The notes beneath the pieces were generated by a model that had not been told where the DNA came from, did not search any database, and saw only the letters and a list, made by a program, of their open reading frames with translations. A stretch of 64,000 nt of DNA, from assembly GCA_963575745.1 (NCBI GenBank), contig CAUYUJ010018070.1, forward strand, positions 151,258 through 215,257, read 5' to 3'. Source of the stretch: Prorocentrum cordatum. Taxonomy: Eukaryota > Sar > Dinophyceae > Prorocentrales > Prorocentraceae. Below, piece by piece: positions 31,404 through 39,920 of the stretch (positions are counted from its first letter, which is position 1; every line of letters begins with the position of its first letter). A program made the translations under genes and the position numbers.

Positions 31404-33389
31404 TCACCAACGCTGCCCCTCGAAGCTCCACGGAGGGCGCTCGGCAGGTCGCCCGCTCGAGCCCCACTCGACTTCACGCTGAGGAGGCGAGCCCTCAGGG
31501 GCATTGTCCGCAACTGCGGCATGATCAGAGGGCCACCACTGCGCGCCATCAGCGCCCCATTCGCTCGAGCTCCAGTCCCACCAGGACCAGCCCTGCCATC
31601 TCGTGGCGGGACTGCGCGCCTCCCATGCGCCGCTGCCGCTGGCGTCCCAGGACCCAGCCGCCACTGCGGCACAAGAAGGGGTCGCATCGTCGCCGTTGGC
31701 AGCTTGCGGCGGTGGCGTGTTCCCAGCTCGCTCAGCCCCAGCGTCTCTCCCCGCAACTGCGGTTCCCATCTGGGGTCGGACGCCCTTCCCCGCAACTGCG
31801 GTGTCCGCGTAGCTGCCCTTCTTGCCGCCCTTCTTGCCGCCCTTCCTGCCGCCCTTCCTGCGTTCCAACCTCGCGGCGAGTCTTTCAGGTGACCTGCGGC
31901 ACGTATTGTGCGTGAAAGCCACCAGAGGGAAGTGCGCTCCGTGCCTCGCCCTGCCGAAGGCGCCATGCCATATCTTGTCGTCGAGGTTGCCCTGCTTCAC
32001 TCTGAAGGGATGGCGCACCCAATCGTCGCGTTCCCTGCGCGCCATCCTTTGCTCGAACTCCGCAACTGCGGTCAAGGATTCGCCAGATGGCGTCAGGAAG
32101 GCGCGCATCTTGTTTTCAACGGGCTCAGCCTTGGGCACGTAAGTCTGAAGCATCTTCCCAGGGCCATTCGTGTAGTCGAAGACAGGGAAAGACGGATCAT
32201 GCTGGGTCGTCAAGAATCCGCCCTCACGGTCGTGCAGAACACTCAGGCCATGGTGAAGCTTGTACTGCCCAGGACAGTTTATGAACAAAATCGCCATGCT
32301 GTCTGCCCTGGGCTGGCCGCCTGCTGTCTTCCAGGGGGTCCACGCGGCGACGTCCACAGTCAGGCCGCAATTGCGGCACCAGGACACAAGCTGGAACATG
32401 CACATGTTGAAGTCCCCCATGCAGACCTTCACGTCCCATTCCCTGACGTAGGCGACGAACCAGTTGTAGAACTCATGGAGCTTCGTGACGCCCCAGTCTT
32501 GGTTGGCCAAGCTGTGGTGGACGTGCACCGCCATGACGTTGAAGGAGCCCCCCAAATGGGTCACGGCCTGGTCCAGGTGGACGCGCACCACCATCGCCCT
32601 GGAGTACTTGTTGTGCAGCTTTGGCGCAGGAGCCTCCGCAACTGCGGACTGTTTCTTCTTCTTCTTCGTTTTGGACTTCTCCTGCTTGTGGAAGAGTCTC
32701 GCAAAGTCTACGTGTTCAATGTGGCCGCCACTGCGGTCCCTCATGCCAACAAGGAGGGTCCCTGATGGCTCGCCGCCCTTAACGCACAGGTAGTTGTATT
32801 GAGTCCGACTCCGAAACCTATCGTCCGCAACTGCGGCTGCACTGTCCCTCGCGTCGTGCTCCCCACTGAGTACCGCGCAGGTCTCGTCGTCGCACTCGCA
32901 GAGGGCGATGATCTGGGCAGGGTTCGCGCGGAGCTGCGCCCACTCGTCCGCGCGTTGCGTGGGTCTAGCTGCAGTCCCTCCGAAGTTGGCCACGTAGAAG
33001 CCGACCCGTCCCGCTTCGAACTCCGTTTTCTCCTCCCATGCGTCGACAAGAGCTCTTTGTTTTTCCGACAGATTGCTTGTCTCGATGATGGGCACCCGTT
33101 TCCAGGGTCTCCGCGACGACAACACTCTCGGCATGTAGGAGTCATGTGCTGCCGCAACTGCGGCTCCCGCACCTCCCCGGGACTCAGCCTCGTCAGCGGA
33201 GGCAGCCGAGGACGCGACGGTGCTGTCGCCATCTTGCGTCCGCTGGTCGTCGTCATCATCCGCAACTGCGGCTTCCTCGTCTTTGCCTCCCTCCTCCTCC
33301 TCAGCGTTGTGGATGAACACCGTTCTGGCGAATCGAGGTCCACGGTCCATACTCCCTGAGGATGCGCTCGGGCGCGCGGGCGGCCACAT
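31404..33389 (-). CDS. EEP-fold (endonuclease/exonuclease/phosphatase-like) cargo protein
   Basis: A 661-codon frame from the first ATG (33389); the frame is open 30 codons further upstream. After an acidic N terminus it shows the ordered landmarks of an EEP nuclease: VANFGG near residue 135, IIALCECDDE with the metal-binding Glu near 165, VHVHHSLANQDWG, VCMGDFNM with Asp/Asn near 326-328, and TTQHDPSFPVFDY with the terminal His near 397. The core catalytic residues therefore seem present, though the family is divergent. The C terminus has KGGKKGGKKG basic repeats and a Trp/Ser-rich tail. It is the last gene of the leftward cluster. The domain cuts or trims nucleic acid or phosphoesters in known families; its role in the element is inferred only. 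Dodecamer copies give AVADD-type inserts. Confidence 0.8.
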   Translation of the reverse strand: MWPPARPSASSGSMDRGPRFARTVFIHNAEEEEGGKDEEAAVADDDDDQRTQDGDSTVASSAASADEAESRGGAGAAVAAAHDSYMPRVLSSRRPWKRVPIIETSNLSEKQRALVDAWEEKTEFEAGRVGFYVANFGGTAARPTQRADEWAQLRANPAQIIALCECDDETCAVLSGEHDARDSAAAVADDRFRSRTQYNYLCVKGGEPSGTLLVGMRDRSGGHIEHVDFARLFHKQEKSKTKKKKKQSAVAEAPAPKLHNKYSRAMVVRVHLDQAVTHLGGSFNVMAVHVHHSLANQDWGVTKLHEFYNWFVAYVREWDVKVCMGDFNMCMFQLVSWCRNCGLTVDVAAWTPWKTAGGQPRADSMAILFINCPGQYKLHHGLSVLHDREGGFLTTQHDPSFPVFDYTNGPGKMLQTYVPKAEPVENKMRAFLTPSGESLTAVAEFEQRMARRERDDWVRHPFRVKQGNLDDKIWHGAFGRARHGAHFPLVAFTHNTCRRSPERLAARLERRKGGRKGGKKGGKKGSYADTAVAGKGVRPQMGTAVAGRDAGAERAGNTPPPQAANGDDATPSCAAVAAGSWDASGSGAWEARSPATRWQGWSWWDWSSSEWGADGAQWWPSDHAAVADNAPEGSPPQREVEWGSSGRPAERPPWSFEGQRW

Positions 33390-33716
33390 GCTTGCGTCTT
33401 CGCGTGCGCCACCTCGAGCCACGGTGGCTACGGAAATGGATCGTGAATGGGCATGGGGTCGGATGGAGGGAGGAGACAAAGAGGATTCGAGGAGTGGCAG
33501 AAGGAGGGCGAGGACTCAAAGGAACCGAAAGAACAACAAATGGACTGGCGGAGAAGCAGAAGGAGGGCGACGATTGCAAGGGACTGTGAAAGGATTATTT
33601 TCACAGCAGCAGGAAGACCGCAACTGCGGTTTTGCCTCATCTCCTGCCCGCGCGGGAGCCGCTTGGAAAAACAACTTCCCTCTGGACTTCCTGTGGGTCC
33701 GCAACTGCGGCCTGCA
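33390..33716. other. Spacer between the EEP and transposase genes
   Basis: Purine-rich GGAGG/GGAAGG sequence (33460-33590) and two dodecamers (about 33617 and 33701). No gene. Confidence 0.6.
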
Positions 33717-36700
33717 TCACGCTAGGGCTGGGATTACCAGCGCCATTTGCCCTCCCAGGGTTCTCACTGTTTCCGAATGCACGAACTGCGACAGCGCCGA
33801 ACGGTTCCCAGACGCCGCGTCGTTCGCGACTTTTTGCAGCCACCCAGCAAACGTGAGCGGCCATTGCTCCTTGTGCTGCTTGCACATCTCCTCGTCCCAA
33901 TGCGTCTTGAACCATGCCCACTCCCCCCTCTGCTCGTCTGAGAGGACGCCTTTTCCGCGAGCCAGGCGATCCAGAGCTGCCATCCTGTTTTTCTTGATCT
34001 TGAACTCCTCGGGATTCCACTGCGCTAGGGCGTGTTTGTTAGCCAAAGCCGTTTCCACCGCAACTGCGGCCTCCTTCTTTGCCCTCAAGGCGGCCTCGGC
34101 CTCTCGAATCTGCTTCTTGAGATCGTGCAACGCCTTCGTCCTGTCGTTCGCTTCCAGAGCCAGGCGCCGCTTTTTCGCCACCACTGCGGCTTCGTGGTCT
34201 CGCTGGGCAGTCAACGCTCGTAGGACCTCGTTGTCCTCCCGCGCCAGCTCTCTCAACCGCTTCTTTTGTTTGTGTCGTTGCTGTCGGCAATCCTGCGCTA
34301 GTTTCTCCATGCCCACTTGGCGCAGCATATCTTCCGCCTCGCGGAGCGTTTCTGCCAAGGACGTCGCCACTGCCACCTGCTCGGCCGCCTCTGCGTCGAC
34401 CACGCAGTCCATGGATACCGAGGATCCTTGAGGCCCAGGTGCCGCAACTGCGGCATCGCACTGTTCCGCAAGAGCCTCGGCCCACGAGGCCTCCTCTTGC
34501 TCTTCGTCCTCCTCGTGCTCCTCGTGCACCTCCTCCTCCTCCTCCTCCCCGCCCTCCTCATCGCCCTCCTCGTGGCCTGGCTCCTGGCCTAGCGCTTCGT
34601 CGCCGAGCTTCTCCAACACGGAATCTGTGGCGTCGTGTTTCTCGTATTCGTGTATGAGACGCAGCACGTCATTGTAGGACCATTTCAAACGTTTCTGCTC
34701 GCATTCTTCCCTCACCTCCGCGACTGCGGTGTCCACTTTTGCTCGCAGCCCCCCTGCTTCCCAGAGTTCCGCCGCCTCTCGGCAAATCTCGAGATCTCCT
34801 GACTTGTCGAAGGGCGCTCGAATTCCCACTTTCAGGAAACCTTTCGCGGCGTCCAAGTGCAACTGCACATCCTCCAACACTGACAGCATCAAGTCGGCGC
34901 AATCGGAACGCCGCAACTGCGGCACGTGCTTCCCCAACGCCATTTGCTGCACCAGCGCTTTGGTCTCGAGGGCAATGTACCGGCGCTTCACGTGCTGGTT
35001 CAAGTCCGTGTCCACGGGCTGCGCAACTGCGGTCGTCCCCCCGCCGTGAATGATCAGCACGTAGCCGCGCTGCCAGGCGAGTCTCCGCACAGCGTCTGCT
35101 TTGTGCGGGGAATGGTCGTCGGCCATGAGGATGCGCCACTTTCCCCGCAACTGCGGGTCGTCGGGCCAGGCCCGCAAGTGCCGCTGCAAGAATGATACAA
35201 CGTCGTCTGCGCGGTAGGACCCCTTCTCGGACGTCGCCGTGCTCACCCAAGACGGATAGCCGCGACTGCGGGCATGTGCGGCCAAGCCCTCAGCGATGAC
35301 AGATCCCCCCTTGAACATTAGCTCCGCCGGCGGTGGTCCGCAACTGCGGATGTCCTCCGCGTCGCTCGACACCGTCAGGTTCGCTGTCCACCGAGCCCTG
35401 CTGTCGTCATGCGCCTCGACAAGCGGGACAATGCCACCCTTCACAGCCAAGGTCGGCTTCGAGGCCGACGACGACTCGTTGTGGTGAAAGGGCGACTGGT
35501 CCCAGTTCAGGATGTGCGGGTCGTACCCCAGAAGCTCCTCAGCAGCTGCGCGGACCCTGGCCACGTTCAAGATCATAGTCTCAAAACGAGATTGGAGCAA
35601 CCATTTTGGCACCTTGTACTTGCGGTTCGGCTTCTTCATGCTCAGGCCGTAGGAGCGCCGCCACTTCACCCACCACCGAGGCCGCAACTGCGGCACCATC
35701 GGTTTGCCTCCCCGCTTCATTGTCTCCACGCAGTAGTCCGCGACGAGTTGCTTCGCCTTCGTAACCAGCAGGGATTGGGAGAACCTGGCCAACATCTTGG
35801 GCCTCTCCTCCGCAACTGCGGTTCGCTTGGCCACCGCCTTCCAGTCCACGGAGTACCTCATGTGGGACCACCACTCGTACAGAGCGGCTTCCAGCCATGG
35901 AGCCTTGTTCGGGCGCCCTTGGTTGCCCCGCGCGCGGCGTCGGCCATGCACGCCCGCCGTGCCATGTCCACCTTGTGTGCGCCAGTTTTGAAACCACTTG
36001 GAGACGGCCTGGCGCTGCTGGACGACCCCCATGCCCTTCGGCCACGTGAACCGCCCGCAAAAAGACGCGATTGAATTCCGTGGCAGAACGCCCTCGCCCA
36101 TCCAACCACAACTGCGTGCGTGCGCCTCCAGTTCTTTGCAAACCAGTTCGCGGTCTCTGAGCATGTGCGGGCACACGCGCCGCTTCTGTTCCGCAACTTC
36201 GGGTTTTGGGCGTGCGCTGGCCAGTGCGTGCGCCCTGATCTGCTCCTCCTGCAACGCCTCGGGCATAGCCTCAGCCATGGCAAGCAATATACCCATGTCC
36301 TGCACGCCCGTCTGCCACTCTAACGCCGCCATGAGAGCGGGGCGTGGCGCGCTCGCCTCTCTCGGCGCCTCTGCTGGTTCGCCCTCGCCCTCGGAGTCGT
36401 GCAGGACCATGGGTCCAGCAGGGCCGCTGGCCCCGCAACTGCGGTACGCCCGCACCTCCTCCAAGGTTAGTTCCTGCGTGACAACGAGCATGTCGTGCAA
36501 CCACGGTTCGTCCCAGCGGCGCACCCCGAAATCGTACAGTTCCTCCCGAAGCCATTTGCGCGTCTCGGCATTTTGCGGTTTCTGCAACATCATCGCCATA
36601 AGGTCAATGCCGCAGTTTCCATCGCAAACAGTCCCTAGGACCCATTGTCCCAGAGGACCGTAGAACCTGTTCAACGCGTCCGCCCCCTCAGAGCACACGC

Positions 36701-37832
36701 CACCCACCGCAACTGCGGCCACCCAGTGGCGCACCTCATGGAGAGGGTTCTCGGGAGTCACGGGCCTGAGTTCCACCGTTGTCCATTCCCCGAACAGATC
36801 CTCAGCAGCGGCGAGTACGCACGCCACGCCGTCGACGGCGCATGGCTCAGTGCACTTCTCCTTTGCCCAAGGCATGTAGAAGTCAAGGAGGTCCTTGCGG
36901 TTCTCGCCTTCCCACACGTAAGGTCGACGCCCGAACCGCAAGGCAAACAGCATGAAAGCTGAATACCCTATGTAGGAATTCTCGGACAGAATCTGCCTCA
37001 GGAGAGCCATCACGACGTCAGGCACCGTCGCCGCCACTGCGGCCTGGATCTTTGGCGCGTCTTCCACAGGTACACCTTTCTCTGGCGCCAGGGGTGGCGC
37101 CGCGACTCGTGGCCGCAAGGCGTCGCCAACAGGCGCCGCAACTCGTGCTGCAGCCTTTGGGTCTGGGCACGGGAAGAATGCGACCTGCGTCTTCGACCAG
37201 TTCTCTGGCAGCGGCCGCGCTGGTGGCAAGCGTGCTGGAAGTGGTGTGTCTTTGTCCGCTTCCACTCCCTCAGGAGCTTCAACCGCAACTGCGGTCTCCT
37301 GCGCAGCAGGCGGGTCTGGTGTTGCGTGCACTTGAGCTGGAGGAGCTGGGGGGACTGCTGCTGCGGGTGCTTCGGGCACAGGGGCTGCTGGAGGTTTGGG
37401 TTCTGCGGGTGCTTCTGGTGCTGGAGCTGCGTGTCCTTCTTGCGCAGGAGCTGCGAGTTCTGCTGGTGTTGCTGGTGCTATGTGTGCAGGGGCCGAGGGA
37501 GCCGCAACTGCGGTGCCGCCTGGAGCCGCAACTGCGGGGGGTGGCGTCGCGCCCGGTCGCCAAGCAGACGGCCGCAAATGAAAGCGAGGCGGCTCAACAA
37601 GGCCGTACTGCGACGCGGGCCACTTCGCTAGGCACGGAAAATCCGCACATGCGTGCACCTTTATCTTCTTGGGGCACGGAACGCCGCTACTGCGGCCCAA
37701 GATGTTGGCGAGCCCAGTGGTGCCATACTTCGTTTTCCTCGGTGCGCAGCCGCTGTCGTAAGGGAGCCACTCCACCTCGAAATGCGTTCCGTCCTCCTCG
37801 CCATACCATGTCCGCCCCACGGGAACATCCAT
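33717..37832 (-). CDS. DDE transposase, pogo/Tc1-mariner-like (DD35D), with OTU-like segment
   Basis: 1371 codons from an ATG at 37832, far longer than the usual 350-600 aa of pogo-type enzymes. Residues 1-250: Pro/Ala-rich. About 270-450: a domain with VLGTVCDGNCGIDLMAMML, whose DGNC resembles the OTU cysteine-protease signature. About 550-740: basic, HTH-like region (WKAVAKR, RRSYGLSMKKPNRKYK). Catalytic core: HILNWDQSP (Asp 778), ILMADDHSPH (Asp 905) and AVAQPVDTDLNQHVKRRY (Asp 941). Exactly 35 residues separate the last two Asps. Residues about 1100-1330: acidic stretch then a Lys/Arg/Glu/Ala-rich coiled coil. All catalytic residues are present, so I expect it to be active and to recognise the element's ends. 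More than fifteen dodecamers lie inside the gene, one of them within the DD35D spacer. Confidence 0.88.
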   Translation of the reverse strand: MDVPVGRTWYGEEDGTHFEVEWLPYDSGCAPRKTKYGTTGLANILGRSSGVPCPKKIKVHACADFPCLAKWPASQYGLVEPPRFHLRPSAWRPGATPPPAVAAPGGTAVAAPSAPAHIAPATPAELAAPAQEGHAAPAPEAPAEPKPPAAPVPEAPAAAVPPAPPAQVHATPDPPAAQETAVAVEAPEGVEADKDTPLPARLPPARPLPENWSKTQVAFFPCPDPKAAARVAAPVGDALRPRVAAPPLAPEKGVPVEDAPKIQAAVAATVPDVVMALLRQILSENSYIGYSAFMLFALRFGRRPYVWEGENRKDLLDFYMPWAKEKCTEPCAVDGVACVLAAAEDLFGEWTTVELRPVTPENPLHEVRHWVAAVAVGGVCSEGADALNRFYGPLGQWVLGTVCDGNCGIDLMAMMLQKPQNAETRKWLREELYDFGVRRWDEPWLHDMLVVTQELTLEEVRAYRSCGASGPAGPMVLHDSEGEGEPAEAPREASAPRPALMAALEWQTGVQDMGILLAMAEAMPEALQEEQIRAHALASARPKPEVAEQKRRVCPHMLRDRELVCKELEAHARSCGWMGEGVLPRNSIASFCGRFTWPKGMGVVQQRQAVSKWFQNWRTQGGHGTAGVHGRRRARGNQGRPNKAPWLEAALYEWWSHMRYSVDWKAVAKRTAVAEERPKMLARFSQSLLVTKAKQLVADYCVETMKRGGKPMVPQLRPRWWVKWRRSYGLSMKKPNRKYKVPKWLLQSRFETMILNVARVRAAAEELLGYDPHILNWDQSPFHHNESSSASKPTLAVKGGIVPLVEAHDDSRARWTANLTVSSDAEDIRSCGPPPAELMFKGGSVIAEGLAAHARSRGYPSWVSTATSEKGSYRADDVVSFLQRHLRAWPDDPQLRGKWRILMADDHSPHKADAVRRLAWQRGYVLIIHGGGTTAVAQPVDTDLNQHVKRRYIALETKALVQQMALGKHVPQLRRSDCADLMLSVLEDVQLHLDAAKGFLKVGIRAPFDKSGDLEICREAAELWEAGGLRAKVDTAVAEVREECEQKRLKWSYNDVLRLIHEYEKHDATDSVLEKLGDEALGQEPGHEEGDEEGGEEEEEEVHEEHEEDEEQEEASWAEALAEQCDAAVAAPGPQGSSVSMDCVVDAEAAEQVAVATSLAETLREAEDMLRQVGMEKLAQDCRQQRHKQKKRLRELAREDNEVLRALTAQRDHEAAVVAKKRRLALEANDRTKALHDLKKQIREAEAALRAKKEAAVAVETALANKHALAQWNPEEFKIKKNRMAALDRLARGKGVLSDEQRGEWAWFKTHWDEEMCKQHKEQWPLTFAGWLQKVANDAASGNRSALSQFVHSETVRTLGGQMALVIPALA

Positions 37833-38207
37833 GAGCGGTCGCGTGGCGAACGACTCGGGCCGGGCACTCGGCTGCGGGCTACAGAACTAGGAAGAGGGAG
37901 GGGAGGAGGGAGGAGCAACTGAAGACGATGCGGAGGGGCGAAGAAGGAGGTACTTTTCAACAACGCCCGCGCGGAAGCCCCAATCATCGCGCGCACAGGG
38001 TTTCGATGCTTCACTCCATGCTTCTCTAAGAAAAACGCTCGCCCACACAAGTTGGCGCACTAAGGCGTGCACCCGTGGAACACCCTAAACCTTCCGCCTG
38101 CCTCCTCACACCGCCTCGCCCTCCGCGTGTTCACGCGCACCCAGCCACCCCGCAACTGCGGGCACTCAGTAGCCCCACCGCAACTGCGGCCCATACGGCT
38201 TCGGGCC
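37833..38207. other. Spacer upstream of the transposase gene
   Basis: About 375 bp with a GGAGGGAGG patch (37890-37915) and two dodecamers near 38151 and 38178. It probably holds the transposase promoter; no recognised promoter motif is visible. Confidence 0.5.
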
Positions 38208-39206
38208 TCAGTCGAACAGACTGGGGATTTGGAGCTCGAGGTAATCCAGAGCCGCTTGCTTGCGCTGGTGCTGCGTCATGCCCTCCCACTCGTAGTCGTA
38301 GCCCTTCACCGACTGCGCCGACTGCCACTTCTTCTTTGTAAGTTTCTTCACATCCATCTCGATCCTTTTGCCCTTGTTGGCACACTCTCGCGTGATGGTC
38401 GCGACCCAAGCGCCCTTGAAGTCCCAAACGACGGTGAAGCCAGAGCCGCTCCCCTGCGCCACGAGGGGGTCGACCTCCTTTTGCTTCGCCAGCGGGGTGG
38501 CAGGGTCAACCGCCGTTGCCCAGTCCCTGTCCGCCACTGCGGCCTCGTCCTTGTCGCCGTCGCCGATGTCGGGGACACCGCCGAGGCTCACGTCGTCCAC
38601 GATCATGTCGATCAGCCACCCAAGGTCTGCAGCGTCCAGCCACAACGTCCTCCGCTTGAAGCTGGCCACCCGCACGTTTCGAACGGCCGTGTCGTGCGGA
38701 AACTTCATGGGGCTCTTTGCGGGCATCTGTACAGAGTGCACAGTGGCTATGGCCGACTCCACGGCCTCGCCCCTGGGCAGGCCAGTAGCCGCCGAACGCG
38801 TTCCAGTCTTCTGCTTCTTGGCGCTGGTCGGGGTCGCTGCCTGCTTCTTCGTGGCGTCCGTGGAGCTGACCAGGGCCGACATGGGGTCATCTGCTTCGTG
38901 CCCCGCGTCGCCGTCGCTCTCATCGTCCGCAACTGCGGCGCCGCCCTGCTTCGCGACTTCTTTCTTCAGCGCGTCCCAGGCCTTGGAGGCCTTCAAGGCC
39001 CCTGCGGTCGGTTTACCTTTGGCGCACACCTTGAGCAGCCAAGGCTTTTGCATGTTCACGTGCACGAAAGTTATCTCTCCGAGGGGCCATGCGTGGAGCA
39101 CCTTGACATCCTTTTCGGGGACGGGGGTGGTCTGCGCAAGCCAACCTCCACGGATGCACAAGACCTTCTCAACGCACACAGGGCTCCATTCGCTCGAAGT
39201 CGGCAT
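38208..39206 (-). CDS. Unrecognised cargo protein, 332 aa
   Basis: The ATG at 39206 is the first in frame; upstream the frame runs into the palindrome region. The sequence has a basic, low-complexity middle (TPTSAKKQKTGTRSAAT) between two ordered-looking parts: an N-terminal EKVLCIRGGWLAQTTPVPEK, and a C-terminal region with RRTLWLDAADLGWLIDMIVD, FTVVWDFKGAWVATI and KRIEMDVKKLTKKKW. Two internal dodecamers give GGAAVADDE and DEAAVADRD. I know no family for it. The Lys-rich patch could bind DNA or direct nuclear import, but that is a guess. It is transcribed in the same direction as its neighbours. Confidence 0.7.
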   Translation of the reverse strand: MPTSSEWSPVCVEKVLCIRGGWLAQTTPVPEKDVKVLHAWPLGEITFVHVNMQKPWLLKVCAKGKPTAGALKASKAWDALKKEVAKQGGAAVADDESDGDAGHEADDPMSALVSSTDATKKQAATPTSAKKQKTGTRSAATGLPRGEAVESAIATVHSVQMPAKSPMKFPHDTAVRNVRVASFKRRTLWLDAADLGWLIDMIVDDVSLGGVPDIGDGDKDEAAVADRDWATAVDPATPLAKQKEVDPLVAQGSGSGFTVVWDFKGAWVATITRECANKGKRIEMDVKKLTKKKWQSAQSVKGYDYEWEGMTQHQRKQAALDYLELQIPSLFD

Positions 39207-39920
39207 GTGTGCTACTGCGCTGGACACAGCCGCAACTGCGGGCAAGGCGGGGGTGCGGGCAGTGGGGCCGCGCGCGGTTGAGCCAGATGGCGAGCTGAAC
39301 GCCTCCCTGGAGGGCCTCCCTCGGTCCCTGCGATCCTCGCGCCTCCCTGGAGGGCCTCCGCCCTCAGGGTGCTTCAAAGCAGTGCCGGGGCACTGCTTTG
39401 AAGCATCTGTGGCTTCAAAGCAGTGCCGCGGCACTGCTTTGAAGCACCCTGAGGGCGGAGGCCCTCCAGGGCCTCCGCCCTCAGCACAGGGCCCTCCAGG
39501 CCCTCCAGGGCCTCCAGGGAGGCCCTCCAGGGCCTCCAGGGAGGCCCTCCAGGGCCTCCAGGGCCCTCCAGGCCCTCCAGGGCGGACGCCCTCCAGGGCC
39601 TCCAGGGAGGGAGGGAGGGAGTGAGGAAATGAGTAGTTTCGGCTTCCAGCTTGGGAGGAAGGGGAGAAAGGAGGAGGAGAGAGGGAGGAAGTGGAGGAAG
39701 GGCGAGGGAGGAGAGGGAGAAGGGAGGGAGGAGGTCCGTTTCGAACCTCCGTGCTCGATCGTCAGCGGTCCGCTACTGCGGCATCAGCAAGTGACACTGC
39801 AAACTACACGAGCGCTCCGCAACAGCGGTCACGCGTGCGCCCCCCCTTCGGCCTGTTGCCCGCAACTGCGGTCACGCGAGCAAGCCGCCCTGACTGCCGC
39901 CACTGCGGCTTCTGAATTAC
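39207..39920. other. Spacer with minisatellite and central palindrome
   Basis: A CTCCAGGGCCTCC minisatellite (39297-39368 and 39450-39612) surrounds the internal palindrome pair. GGAGGGAGG purine DNA follows (39605-39735), then four or five dodecamers between 39770 and 39905. Confidence 0.7.
39340..39475. repeat. Internal palindrome pair within a larger palindrome
   Basis: Two near-palindromes with arms CTTCAAAGCAGTGCC lie at 39372-39403 (spacer GG) and 39413-39444 (spacer GC). The flanks CGCCCTCAGGGTG and CACCCTGAGGGCG continue the symmetry outwards, so roughly 39340-39475 forms one large cruciform-capable palindrome centred near 39408. It duplicates the signal found at the element ends. 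Confidence 0.85.
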
